Assembly (NCBI GenBank): GCA_958295665.1
Contig: OY282560.1
Location: 145,320,091 to 145,384,090, forward strand
Reading direction: 5' to 3'
Length of the DNA stretch: 64,000 bases
Origin: Tipula vernalis
Lineage: Eukaryota > Arthropoda > Insecta > Diptera > Tipulidae
Of this stretch, positions 11,601 to 27,100 are shown one piece after another. Each line of letters begins with the position of its first letter. Position 1 is the first letter of the stretch. The notes beneath the pieces are model-generated. The model saw only the letters and a program-made list of their open reading frames with translations. It had not been told where the DNA came from and ran no database searches. The position numbers and the translations under genes are program-made.

Positions 11601-14600
11601 AATAACCCAAGCACCAACATAAACATTTAACTAAAACAAGCTTATTCAACGTACACAGATGATAAAACTTAATCAAATACTGTTGCGTATAAAAAATCAT
11701 GCAGCGTGCGACATTTAAAAATAAAAAATAAAAATGTGCGTGAATTTCTCTAAAAATCTATTGAACCCTATATGTATAAATATTTAACAATACACGTTTT
11801 AAAATTTGTTGTATTTTCTAACCTTGCCTTTCGTAGCTACCTTCCCCATTTGAGCAATTATCTTAGCCATGGCATTTTCAGTTTCTTGTAATTTCTTTCG
11901 CAACAAACATATTTCCATCAACTGCTCATTTCCATCTTTATCTTTATGAATCGTTGTTTCACCTTTTGCACAGTATGTTCGTAAAGCAATTGCCTGATTA
12001 TTTGTACAATTTTGTTGATTATCATCATGATGATCATAATGATTTTGAATACTATTAATATTATTTCTATTACTACTACAATTAGATGTTAGTTTTCCAT
12101 TATCATGCGAATGACCACCATTTTCGTGAATATAATGATGATGATGACTTAATCCTGTTCAGCAGATTTTATATTTTGGTTTTGGTTTTTTGGATTTAGG
12201 TTTGGTTTAAAATTCGTTTGATAAATATTCGTTTGATTGATTGGAAAAAAAGAAGAGAAAAAGATACAAATCAGAGATAAAACATGCAATTTTCAAGTTT
12301 ACAAAAAAAAAAAAAAAAAAATATAAATATAAAATTCGTTTGTTCATACTTGGAATACTAAAAAGTACAACAAAAATTTAATTTTTTATTTATTTATTTT
12401 CATTAGGTACTTTGTTATGTAAAAGTATATTGCATACAAAAGAATCCTAGGTTTAAGCCCATTTTCGTTTTCATGTTCAAATAATTTGCACAAATTTAAA
12501 GTTTGTAAAAAATTATAGGTTAGCGCATGCAAAAAACATAACAAATATCGTTGAATTTATGGAAACAATCACTTACATAAAACTAATTTCAATGCACAAA
12601 CGAACTTGTGCGAATTATTTGAACGTTCGTAGATAGAAGAAGCAATAGCCGCATTTCTTGACGTTTGATCTGATCCAGATTAGATCATGTCTCATGAAAC
12701 GACACCAAAATGCGTAAAACAAACAAACACCAAAAGTCAATTTTCTGTTTCGTTTTGTTCTAAGTCTACCTATTCATTCGCGTATTGTATTCATCATATT
12801 CTTTGTCGCTTCTTTCCTCTACCAATGATAAAATAATATTATGAATACAATACTCGTGTGTGAACAGACAGAATAGATCGGTTATATCAAATGTTGTTGG
12901 TTGTTGCTTCCCATATAAATTTTGATCTGACCGGATCACTGTGCGTCAAGAAATGTAGCTAAGGCACTACTAACTAAGTCGACTCCTTCAATGCAAAATA
13001 CTTTTAACCAACATTTTATTTGTTTATTTATTTTATAATTATTTAGGCCGAATGACAATGACGAAAAACAACAAAAACACCATTTAATTGGCACGAAGCT
13101 ATTATTAGCTTTTATAAAGGAAACTTTTTTGTGAAAATCGAAAGCAACTTCTAACGAAGTTTATTATATCATTGTGTACACGTAAAGATTCATGCTACTT
13201 GGAATGTAATTTCGATTGATTTAATGGTAACCAAATTATGTTTTTAAAATTGTAACTTACCTTATATTTCACCAACAATTAATAAAATGCAATAAATTTA
13301 CAAATGGTTTTAGAAATTAGTAAATAAAATGAATTGATGTAATGAAAATAAAAATCCAATTTTACTGAATGATTCAAATTTCCAAACTATTAGTAGCGTG
13401 ACTGTGGTAAATAAATCATAATATGACGATAAAATAAAATTGCTTTGTTAAAGTTTACTTATTGATTGCCGATTGTGACTGGAAAAATAATTAAGGTATA
13501 TTGCGCGCGATGATATTTACTAACTTGGCGTACCATTAAACCATTTATCTATCGAAATAAATTCAAAGCAGCCAAGCAAAATTTAGTTCACCCGACAATA
13601 AAAATTAAAACATTTAACAAAATAAAACCCACAAATTATAAATATATATGAACCGTTTGGTACGACAATCACGGTTACGATCACGGCACAATCACTATCA
13701 AAAAAGGACATTTTTTTTTCATATAAAGTTAATTTTGCTCTGATTTTTTACTTGATTTTTTTTTAATTTTAATAATAAAATTGGAATCACTGATATCTTA
13801 CTCGCTTCATGTTCTTTCCATCCTTTTTCATTATTTTTGCAAAACAGAAATAAGGGAAATAAATTTTCGGTTTTCGAAATATGTTTTTTGAAAATTTTGC
13901 TCCAAATAAAAAATAAAAATAAATGTTACCTATTTTTGTTGTACCATCATCAGGTCGTTTATAACCAGCTGTCTCTTGGGTGAACACTTGTTTATGAAAA
14001 TGTGGATCCGGTTGTATTTGTGCGGCACCATATGGTAAATTACTTTGTGGCCTCTTGAAAACCAGCTGCAAAAATAGTTAATAATTTCCAATTTTATCTC
14101 CTCAATATAAATCGTAAAATTTCCTACCTTCATAATCGTGTACACGAAGAATGATACAATTGCAATTGTATACATTGGCATTAAGAAACCCATTGTACTT
14201 GCTTTTGGTTGTGCTTGATGTACAGATCCAGCGCCCATAGGTGGTCTCATACCGGGAATTGGACCGGGCTAAAAATAAAAAGAGAACAACAATATTATTA
14301 TGATAGCCACGGAAGAAAATTGTTCTAGCACCACATGTATCTCTAAAGAGAATAGTAAAAATACAATAAATAAACCAATTGATATTTATTTCTCATAAAA
14401 GGAGTTTATCAAGAATTTGAGAGTAGAAAAGATAACGTTTGACTCGATTTGAGCTTGATTTGAGAGGCTTAAACCACCATAAAATTAATTCGACTGTCAA
14501 TTTGGCTTCTTGAATAATCTTGAGGTATGTCTGAAATGAAAAGTTCATCCCGTAATTCACTGTTATAAGTATTTTTTTAATTTTCTCTAAATAAACAGGT

Positions 14601-17600
14601 TGAAGCAGCCTCATCCTATGACAGCTAAAGAAGTAACAAGTAAATTTTGTCTTAATTCATTCGGAAAGCATATAGGTAAACTAAGAGAGCAGAGGTACAT
14701 ATAAAGGTGATGAAAACCTCTTTGGGAATGAAGCAACCCTAACCCCGATACAAGATTGTGAAACTTTATCGACAGCAATATGCTGGGAAAAACGATCAAG
14801 ACTAGAATTAGAATTAAATCGACGATGTATACAGAGTTCAATCTGGCGTCAAGCATGCCAATTACATTCGTTCTAAAGAAATAATAAAACTTTGCCCACA
14901 GCTTATTTTGGTACTTTACTCGGAACGTATGTACGAGTATTATGAGATAAAAAAAACGAAAGAAAGATGCAAAAAGTTATCACACTTTTCTAAGATTATT
15001 TTAGTTCCATGTTTACCTTACAGGTTGCCACCCCCGAATCACCGATTTCCCAAAAATTGGAAGAACTATGCACCTACTAAAATGAGAGAACATCTCAAAG
15101 TCGTTTAGCAAGGGCCTCTTTGCGCAAGGATCATCACAGGAAAATGCCAAAAACTTTCAAACATCTCAGTTTTTCATAGTTCACATACTAAAATAGAGAA
15201 CTTCTTAAAGTCGCTTATCTTTGGAACTTGCTTCAAAAATAAAAAAATTCTCCAAATTTTCAGTCATTTCTTCATTTACTAAAAATTCCTATAGAAATGT
15301 TTGGCGAATTTTTTCATTATGATTTCAAGTATGCGTTGAGGTGGAATCGTTCAATATAGTTACCTATTTCTACTCCACAATTTGGACCATAGGGACAACC
15401 TTCTATCTATAAGTCGAAACGTTGAGAAAAGTCAGACTATAAGGTTTATAGTAAACGGTATAATTCCCAAGTAGCAGTCAGTGCGTAGGTGTCAATCATA
15501 GCGCATTTAGGAAGGAGGCACCAGCCGAAAGTTAACCACAATATCAAATGCGACAGAAGAATGTTACAACTACCTAAAATGTATTCACCTTAATGTAAAC
15601 ATACTTTGAAGATTATCTACACTACTGTAGTAAATTTTCTGCTCCAAAAAGCAGTGAAACAATGTATAAAGATACGATTACCACAACAAATACGGGTGGT
15701 TAAAAATATCGCTGGCATAAATTGTATATAACTTCAATTTAGCGGTGACCTTACAATTGTGTTGAATTTAAATAATGTTAACAGCATATTAATGTTAATC
15801 CTTCGATTAACGATGGCAATAAAAAATAAAGTGAAGTCATAAAACCTTAAATTTAGAATATTTGCGGTTGTTAATGCAAAGCACTCTCACTAAAAATAGC
15901 TCAAATATCTCGGCTACAGCGGATTATAATCCAATGATTATTTACTTCAAAAACACAAATTCCTTATCAGACATTTCACTGATTTATTTCAGTTAGCATT
16001 TAGCTGCAAATACAAACACGCAAATCTTTCTCGTGAACGTAAAATGCGGAATAGAGCTTACTGGTACTAATAAAATTAACCACATAGAAAATTAAAAATA
16101 GGGAATCTTTGCGGCAGACTCTGCTGTTTTACAAGCCATTAAAGCCGTGCTATATATTAATTTCATATGTTCATATCCCTGCTTTAATACGTACCACCTT
16201 AGCAACAAATACAATAACGCAGTCTGGATTCAATTAAGACGTGACCAGTGGGGTGGACAGTGTGCCGCAGTAGATACATTTGCCTAATTCCAGAATGAAG
16301 AGAGTTTGTTAGTTCTAACATATGATACTGCCAGTCTAATCTACAATCAACGTTTCAATAGGCAAGCATTTATCAATGCAAGGGCCATTCCTGGTGCAAT
16401 GCCGAACATGATAAATTATGCCATTATTAAACGAACTGTTTTATATTAAAGAGCATTGTTTTTGTTTTGGAGCTCAACAATAGCTTTTGTGGCTCGAACC
16501 AGCAGATGAATAATCACAACTATTATATGCAAACAACAGATCATCAGCTTTACCTTTTAAATTTTGTTTAAAAATAGAATTTATGTAAATTAAAAACAAA
16601 ATTGGCCCAAGTACAGATCCCTGGGGGACACCCGCCTATAGTACCAATAAGCCACTGAAACTATTTTTACAAGTAACCCTTTGCGATCGATTAGTGATGA
16701 ATGACTTGAGCCAGTTCAATATATAGTATAACCTCGAAAACCAATACTCCTCAGCTTATCCAAAAAATACAATGATCAACCATATCAAAAGCCTAAAGAG
16801 GTCAGCTACTTTACTAGAATTATTAATACCTTCATGAAGTGGATTCATAAGTTCGATCAAAGCATCCTCTGTACCCAAATTAGCGCGAAACCCAAATTGA
16901 GATTTACTGAAATAGTTAAAGCTATTCAGAAATTCTGTCATTCGTAATTTAACTGCTTTTTTAAAAATCTTATAAACAACAGAACGGTTGGATATTGGCC
17001 TATAATTACACAACAACAGACGATCACCCTTCTTAAAGAGGGAAATAACAGTGGCCATTTTCAGTGATTCCGGAAATGTTCCTTCGGTTATGCTTCGGTT
17101 AAACAATGCACTTAATATCTCAACAATGTTGAAACTAATTCTTTTAATAACTGTACTACTAAGGGCAAACAAATCTGTTGAGTGTTTACCCTCAAGAGAA
17201 TTAATAATGAAAAATAATTCCATGGAAAAAATTGGACGAAAGAAACAGTTTAAGTTGGGGCTCATAATAAGTATAACAGAGTTATCAACTAGTCGAGAAT
17301 TATTGTTGAATTCAGACGCGTTTTTGAAACTATATTACAAAAGTAATTGTTAAAACAAGCAATGTCTACTGAGGATGAGAGCTTAATATTTTGCTCGTCT
17401 AATATTTCATTAATTTCGTTACTGGAAATACCTTTGTTAAGTATTTCATTCAATAAGAACCATTACTGCTTACTATTATTACCTGCTTTTAGGAATTTAG
17501 TCAAGTAATATCTAAATTTAGCTTCTTTTATAACCTGTTTCAGATTTTTGGCATACTGATGAAAAAAAATTTCCTAGCTAAATTATTGGGTTGATTGTTC

Positions 17601-18099
17601 AATTTTCAACTGAGTCAATTTTTCTCGTTAACCTTAGTATCAACGAATTATTCATCCAAGGTTTCAATCTATGAAAATTCCTAGGCGGTTTAAAAAATTT
17701 ACTTTTGGATATGTTTTATCATCATGAAGATAATCAACAGTTTAAATCCTTCGACAACCGAACATGATTTTAAGGTGCGGCGACTATGCTTGCTTTGTGT
17801 CTTTCTTTGTTATAGAATCAGGGACAAACTGGTGCGATTGATCCGAAACCTAGAAGAGTCGACTCGTCTACCATAATCGTGCTCAATGACCACCTTACCG
17901 CAACGCCTCGCATTCTGTAAGACTTCACCAGAAATCTAAAGAAGAAGGATAGCTTGGCTAGCTGTTCGACAAGACGCGGCAATGTGATTATTAAACAGAA
18001 GAATGGTGATCAATGGCAAATGACACACTCGATCGAAGAACTGTTCTATGCTGCTTTATAAAAATTTTGGAGATTTCTGAATTAATAATTGGTGATATC

Positions 18100-18188
<89 letters not shown>

Positions 18189-21100
18189 TTATTATATATC
18201 AAGTTAAAAAGTTTTGCGAAATGATCAGCATACGAAAAGAACCGGGTGAAGGAGTGGCTATTTATATGAAATGGGATATTAAATGCCTCGCTGTGGCAAG
18301 ATCATCAGATAATCAACGAATTTCCGCTCATAATAATGTAGTTGTAGAGAATATGGCAACTGGCGTTCAATTTATGTTTTTGGAAATTAATCTAAATAGT
18401 AAAGGGCTCTTGGTTGGACAGTTTATAATCCTAAACCCTTGATTTACAATTATCATTTAAATCCTGACGCAGTGTTACCCAATTTTTCTACTCAATATGA
18501 AGATTCTGTAGAGTTAGGGGATTTTAAAACAGATATTTTGTAGGCTACTCGCAGATATCACGACCATTTTTTCCTAATGCTATACCAATGGTTGCTATGC
18601 TATACCAATGGTCAATATAGGTCTTACTTTATAAGAGATTATCGCAATATTGATGTTGATGCCATGTGTAGTATAATATCTATGGAATTAATTCTGTAAT
18701 TCCACCACTTCTGATATGCTCAAAAACATTACGTCGGTTATTTTGGAGTTGTTTGAGAAATTTGTTCCGGTAAGGAAAATTAAACCTAGCAAGAAAGTAG
18801 CAAGTATTCATGTTTCGATAAGTTACGATATTAAAAGAACGATAGATAATAAATGTCTTGAGTTTTAACTGAGGAAGACATCACTTCGTCAGGAAAGATT
18901 AAAAATTTTCTAAAATGTTTTAATAACTTCAACACATTGTTGCGTCGTTGTCCATAATAAATTGTTATCGACCACTCTCTACGACGGTCAAATGCTAACT
19001 GACAAATGTCATCCAAACCAAAATGACGGCCAAACAAAATCGACCTGGAACAAAAAACACACCCTGTATTTAAATTCTCCATGTTAAAGATTTATTTTAT
19101 AAAGTAAAGAAGTACTTAAACAAGTACGATTTCAAGGTTGTGGGTGGTTCAAATAATACTTTAGAAATTTACATCTTTTCTCAGCTGAAAGACAAAATTA
19201 GTATAAGGAACTTGCAAATAATGTAGTGTACAAAATTAATTGTGACGGTGTGCAATTGTATCTTGGGCGAAATTCGTTTACCAAACAAGAAATAAGTAGT
19301 CGTTTGAATAGTGATCTCGAAAATCTAGAGCGATGTGCTAATAATAATCAACTTCGCCTTAATACAAGTCTAAGTCTAAATGTATTATTTTTGGACAAAG
19401 TCACATTGAATTTCATAGAAGAAATCTCAGCGACATCAAAATTATGGGAGAAAACGTGGAGGTGTGCTTAAACCCAACAAATTTGGGATTAAACATTAAC
19501 AGTGCATTTACATGGAATAATCAGCCTAATGACGTATGTGACAGGAACTATCGTGGCCTGCGTTGTTTGTGGAATTCTGCACTGCTATTAGCACTGCTTT
19601 CGATAGAAACTTGCTCTTCAACTTTTGAGAATCGATGGTCAGTCAAATAAGACTGGCTTGTAGGAGAACTTCCCCGCCCAAGTTAAAGATCACTTCCCTG
19701 GTTGCTTTTGCTTTGTCTGGACGGGCGTTATCTTGAAGTAACATGACAGATCGCGTTCCTTGGCTCGTGAATGATCTATTTTCCTTTAATCCAGCCAATT
19801 TGTTCAGTTTAGTGTAATAAAGGTTAACCGTGACAGTTTGACCAGGTTCAAGAAGTTCGTAGTAGGTGATTATTTTCTAATCTTGGGCTTTGTAACGTAT
19901 GGAGATGGCTGACCTGGATCAACCCATGGTTTTCTTCATTTTAGACTATCGAATCTACAATTATCGTATAGAATTCACAATTCATCTCCGGGGTAATGAT
20001 TTTGTGCAAACAAAAACCTTTTTTTGTAGCGAGAAAGCAAATTCAAATAAATATTGAGTCGTCGATTTTTGTTCTCTCCGGTTAGCTCATGAGGAACCCA
20101 TATTCCTTCCTTGTAGATCTTTCCCATTGCATGCAATCGATTTGAAATTGCTACTTGAGTAATGCTCCTATCTGTTTTCCAAGTTCTTATTGAGTTTGAC
20201 ACAAAATGGCGGGCAAATTGAAAGCGTTTAAGTATTTGTTTTATACAGAAAAATCATGTGCAACATGGAAACCCGAGGCCAAAATATAAATGGTAAAGAA
20301 TTTCATATAATTCTAATTGGTATGTTGACAAACTATTCAAAATTTTCAACACCTTTAGTTTTAGAGTCGAATATTTTTAATTCTGTTTCGCAGCCGGATT
20401 ACGAAACACATATTGACGACAGTGTTGTCGATCCGGAATATAGGCCTTCACATATTAACGAAATCTCAAGTAATGAAACTGGAGACGATGATGGTTTAGA
20501 TAATTTAGGCCGACAGATCGAAACCAATTTGGAACAGGGGAGAGATAGTCGGAAGTTCAGACAACTGAAAAGAAATAGTGGAAAAGCCTTCACTACTGAC
20601 ACAGGTAAGCTGATGTGTCAGAAAATTTGCAAACCGCTTAAACTATGCAGAAATAAATGTATGGAAAAAATTAATTATGAAACAATCAGTATTGGAAATT
20701 AGGCAATTTTAATCTAAGATTATTATATGTTTGTGGACTAATAACAAAAGCAGACAAAAACGTTTACAAAATTTCAGCCTTAAATAAAATTAAGATCAAT
20801 CGAAGATTTACTTGCAATTAGCGTTAAAATGTGTAAGAGATGTTTTCGAGATACATTGGGCGAAACTGATAGACTTATAAGAACTACAATCGAAAAATTA
20901 TTGATTTCATCAGACAGTTCAAATTATTTGGATCAACGGGGTAAGCATCCTTCGAGTAGAAAGGTTTCAGAATAAAAGCTCAATGAAATCAGAACTCACA
21001 TTAAAAAATTTCCGGCATATCAAAGTCACGAAAATTAAACCTCCCAAGTCTGAAACCTGCAACACACGTGATGTCCTTAAAACAAAACTAGGCTTGGCAA

Positions 21101-24100
21101 CTGGCAAAGAAATGAAACTCTTAAAGCTTGAGCAACAAAAAGATCATAAAGATGCCGACGAAGCCTACTTTACCAAAAAGCAGGACAAGGAGATCACAAA
21201 ACGATTCCGTTTATGTGTCTATACGTTCGATTTGGAATAGTGGCTTCCGACACCTTATCTCAAAACGTCAGTATCCTTTTGCAAGCGCAAATTATGGACG
21301 TTTAACCATACTGTGCATGACTGCAGAACAAATGAACCGTTCTGTTATATGTGGCATGAAACAATTGCTAAACGAGGAAGAAACGAAATTGCGTATTGTT
21401 TATACCATCATATAACCAGATTACCTCCGAAGGAAAAGCATAGCTAGACAAAATCGCAATTCTTTCCTTATACATAAATTTTTAGTAGTGGGACATCAGA
21501 ATTTGGAATGCGACCATGCTCTTATTGAAAAAGGAAAAAAGAACCACATCGCATATCCATCATCCGCATGATTGGTACAATTTCGTCAGGGCAATTGGAT
21601 CTAGAAATAAATTTCACGCAATTGAAATGAATCAACAACATTTTTTAAACTTTTCTCTCATGTTAAAATCCAAATTTGTGTGGCGTAAAGTAGACCGGGA
21701 TGGTAATAGATTTATTTGGAATAAAATTAGATGGCTACGAGGCATTTAAATGTCTTAAAATTTCACGTGGAGGAGTTAAAGTAGTTCGGGGAAATGATAT
21801 TCAAAAGTGCTGTACTGTGTCTTAAAATCACCGCTGAAAAAAACATGGATATAATCGACTTGCTTCCGTTGATTGATCCTACTTATTTAAGAAACACAGT
21901 TTTTTAAAACATCAAAAACAGTGGCTCGGATAAATGAGAAAAATCGATGTATTATTGCCACAGATATAATTCACGGATGCTGACAAAACGCTTATTTAAT
22001 TTGATCTGGACATAACGTTTTAACGAAAACTTTTGAAAAACTATTTTTTCGAAAAATGCAGAAAGCTGCAGTTCTTTAATAATCCATCAGCTTCAATAAA
22101 TTATTAACATTTTTCAATTGATCAGCCCCAAACAACTTTCAACATAGAAATATCAAAACCATAATTTTGTTTGTATTGTAATATCATCGGTGGTTCAAAT
22201 GTAGCTCATGCTGCTTACGGATGAAAAACTAAACAAGATTTCTTAGAAAAATGCCACTTATTTATAAATTCAATGGAACAATGTAAATAAATTCAGAAGC
22301 AAAACAAAATTAAATGTATATCCTGTTTTTTAAGTTTATCGATAAATTTAATTAAAATAAATAAAACTTTTTTTGTTTTAAATAATCGTCTTGTAAATAT
22401 CATAAAAATAAAATAAAAAAATTAATGTTTACATTATTTAATTATTGTAAGTTAGAGAATTAAAATACATAATATTTTTTCCAAAAAAACCAAATAGGTT
22501 TCTAGCATGTGATGTGGTATTAATTAAAATAAATACGGAGTTAATTATTAGTAGTCTCTTTTTGTTTAACCGTTTTAAGACAAAATCACTTTGAATTATT
22601 TCCAAAATATTAAAAAAAAAAACGCCTACCTTATCATATTTAAAAGTGTTCTCAAATTTGCTTGGCACCCAAATTAAAAAATTAACTGTAAAACTTAAAA
22701 TCACCAAATAAATTTAACACTTGAATTGAGAATACGCGTCTAGCTTATAACGTTATTCTATGCCAACTAATTTTTTAACATGATTTTGTCGAATATTATT
22801 ATTTCGTTTTTGCTTTTTTTTTTTTGGAATATTCACATATGATTTTAAGCCCATTAAAATTAATTTTCACTGCTCGGGCCGATTTTTGTAGCCGTACAGT
22901 GGTGCTGGTAATACATAGCGAGAAAAATATTGATTCAAGTAAAAATAGATTTGATCGCGTTTTATTTATTTATTTACATAGAATTCTATCGGTTTTACTT
23001 TTTAATTCAAAACTTTTTACTTTTTCGTGTTTCAACCACCTACTTAATCATTCATGTACTATACAGGTTTTATTATTTTATAAACATATGATTCCGTTTG
23101 GTCTTCAGCCATTGACATTGTATTGGAGTTAAATAAATCAAATATTTTTTTTTTTTTCTAAAAATTGTGGGTTTGTTATTTTTACGATTTACTATTTAAC
23201 TTTAGTTCAAAAATACCTATCAATTTTAGCGAAACTATTTAAAATTGGAGTTATGTATCAACAGGAATAAAAACCTGTTTCGTGGTGGAATTAAAAACGG
23301 CAGATATACAAGTATGTAGGTACAAACTACCGTTTCCAAAAGCATCTGGTTCGGTTTATAGTTTTAAACGGATACCTCCTCTCCACTTTGTTTTGTTTTA
23401 AGAAAACCATGTTTACCCAAAATCTGTGAAAAGTTTGGTATCTATCTTAAAAACGAGAGTAATCTAATAACATATTATATGTATGTATATATCTTCAAGT
23501 AATTCACCATTTTTTGAAATAACAACAATGTGTTAGGCCAGAAATAAAATTAATTATTACACCATTTTTGATTAGCCGCCATGTTGAAGTTGTCTGTTTA
23601 TTGGATTTTCTAGAAATTCAATAATTTCAGATACCAAATCAACCCAAATAAAACAGTTAAGTTTCAATTTCAAAAACCCTGAAAAACACAACACAAATGC
23701 TCGGTTACATGAAAAGGGCCAACCGCTAGTTAAATAATGTTTCCTCTCTATCTAATATACTTTTATGAAATTATAATTTGCTTCGTATTATAAAGAAAGT
23801 GTAAAGAGTGCGCCACTTAGTCTGCCGTAAAGGGTATGCAGGGTGTTTACGACAAAATAACACGACCATTTAAAGTACCGTAAAGTAGTAAAAATAACAT
23901 TTCGTACAGCTTTGGAAGCGAGATGCATGCAAAATTGAAACAATGAATACTTTTTCGGCAGGGAGAGTAGTTTTTCCAAGAAAATTTAGCAATTTTTCCA
24001 GGAAAATTTTGCAATTTAGAAACAATTGCGTATCTCAATTTTCAAACATTAATCTAAGCAAATACGGCGTATCTACAATTTAGCAAGCTTAGAAGCCGTA

Positions 24101-27100
24101 ATTCAATAAATGGCTAGTTCTCTTTAGACATTCCCAATAATTGTCTATACTAATTAAGCAATAATATCGTAAATCAGAAATACCTAACAATAACAGCGGT
24201 AACTTTTCATCCTGTGAGATGCGCCTTCCTCACTAAGAAAAACATAGTTACCGCTCGAATCAGCATTAATTTCAACAATATTTAAGTAGTACTACCAAGC
24301 AATACGGCGGTAACTTTTCTGAGCGAAGAGAATTTGTGATTATATGTGCCGTTTTTGCTTAGTAAAATCTAGATACGGCTCCATTCGGTTTTATTTTCAA
24401 CGTTATTTTAACGGAAACCTTTATTTGAGCTACGAGTATGAGATGAACCCTTTTCGCTAAGCAAATAATAGATACTTCTCGACTAAGTATTAATTTCTCA
24501 TTTAATTGAGAACTTTCTCATACAAAGTACCGTTATATTTTTGCTTGGTTAGACAATAATTATAATGTGCGGCTCAGTTTCGATATAATTTCGTATAATT
24601 CGGGTGTTGATTTTGTATGTGATCAAGTGATTTTGGTTTGTGCTTAGTAAATTTACCGTGAAAGTGAACAATTTATTGCATAATATTATGAATGCTAAGT
24701 TATGAATAAATTATGTTAAGTGTTTAGTTTGTCCGGTTTAAAAAAAAGCACATCCATTTTACTTGTTACAAGCTTGAGAAACGTCTTTCTTGTTAAAGAT
24801 CAATTTTATTTTATTCTCAGATTCAGAGAAACATGTCACAAAGGAGTACACAAATGTTAATGATACTGGCGAAAAAAACAAATTACTAAGAGAAAAATTT
24901 CGAAAAGAATAGAATTTTTTCCAACCGACGATGAATCAGATGACGACCCAGAAGTGCAATATCAAAACGAGCAAACGATTGAAACATCGACAGCAAAAAA
25001 TTATGAGCCAGTAAAATTATTACAAAAGGATAATACCTATTAAAGAATCAGCTGATGTCTTGCGAAAAGGAAACTCTTCACCAATTGAATTGGCATCGGC
25101 ACCAATTGAATTGGTATCGGTACCAATTGACACAATGAAAGAAACTTTGACAAATGATAATCAACCAATTGTTATAGAAGTGCCAAACACACAGCCTTTT
25201 GAAAATATCTCTGATATAAGGCGAAATTATATTAATTCACCGACGTTAATGGAATTGGTATCAATATCAACTATAGAAATTGAAAACAAAACATTGACAA
25301 CAAGCACTATTCAATCGAGAATATTAGAAGAAGAAATAGCACAGCATTTTGAGGATACCTGTGATATTCGGCAAAATAACATATCATCATCAATGTACCA
25401 TGAACTCAAAACGATACCAATGGCACATCTAAACAGAAACCAACCTTTTAGAAGCAAACGAGTTAATGGCGTTGGAGAAAAACTTGAATTCAGATAATAT
25501 CGAAAAAGCAGCAATAGATTGTACCAAAATGGGGACAGTAAGGAAAAGGAAGAAGTATGACACATCATAGTGAAAGAAAGAAATTCAGGAAAAAAAAACT
25601 AAAACAAATAGTAAAACATTCACTTCAACCACGCTCGTTAAACGAGTCATTCTGGAAGTTAAATAGTTCGGATAGGAAATCGTTCATGTTACATCACACA
25701 TCATCTCAACCAGTGAAACAGAGAACAGTAAGAGAATCATTAGATCAACTGTACCGCAGGCAAAAATCTTTTTCCTATACTTTAAAGGACACAAATGGTA
25801 CAGCCCATATAGTCTGCAAACAATTTTTTTTAAGCACCTTAGGATATAAGCCATCAAACGACAAGCCTTTGCAAACTGCTTTAAAAAGTTATAGGAACTC
25901 AGTTGAAGCTCCAAAAGATTAGAGAGGGAAAAATTCCGCTCATAATAAAATTGATGATAGCACATCCTGATGTTTCGCATTATAGAAGAGAACATGCGCC
26001 GAATCGCTTGTATTTTCCAAGCGATCTATCAATTAAGACATTGCACGAACATTTTATAAAGAACAACCAAGATTTAACCTGCTCATATGACAAGTAGTTA
26101 TCGTAAAGTCGTTCTTGATTTAAATATATCGTTTCCTAACCTGGGCCATGAGAAATGTGAGAGTGGAACATGTACAGAGTGGAAAAAACATATTGACAGA
26201 GCCAACGAATCCAGAAAACAATATAAGCAAGATGCTGATCTTATTGAACATGGTACCGTAATTTATTCAGCAGATTTACAGAAAGTTATTATGCTATCAC
26301 GAATGGAGATGTTCGAAACAGCAATTTTTGTAAATAGACTTGTCGTGTATAATGAAACATTTGCTCCGGTTGGAAAAAAAACATACTGATCTGAAGATTG
26401 TTGCAGTATTGTGGCATGAAGCGTTATCTGGACGCACGAAAGATGAACTTATAAGTTCATATTATAAATTTTTCAAACATCACAGGGATGTTAAAAAAAT
26501 AATATTATGGGGAGATAATTGCTCAGCTCAAAATAAAAACTGGGCATTTTTCTCGTTTCTTATTTATCTTGTTAACTCTGGCGAAATATCAGCTGAAACG
26601 ATAACTAGTTATTTGACGAGACTCTTGATGATGAGACGATGATGTTGTTACCAATTTGGTTAGCGTTTGTGCTTTTAGGCTTTCATATCGTAGAGAGAGT
26701 GAGAGCTTTTAATTTTTCTATTATAGTGCCGGTATACAACACAGAAGCAGCAACACTATTATCCCGAAGTCCTGATCACAAAATCAATCAAGTCAGTGTC
26801 ATCCACTTGCGCCGGTCCAGCAATCTCCTGCATGACAATGACATGTCGACGCAATGATTCACCTAATTTCAATTTTCGGGCGCCTAGCAACTGATAATGC
26901 CACAACGCCACAATAAGTGTCATCGCCTTTAAACTTAGCGATGGCATGTTCAATATCTGAAAATTCATACCGTTTCGGTTGAATTTCTAACCCCTCATGC
27001 AACTCTCGTCGTTGTAACATCATTATTTTATGCCGCTTCTCCACTCCCGCTAATTCTTTATCCAGTTCAGTGTCCTCATCAACTGCCACAGGTATTTTTG

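Noticed and set aside
18013..18442. ORFs with long Tyr-Ile repeats
   Set aside because: Produced by the (TA)n tract; not real coding sequence.
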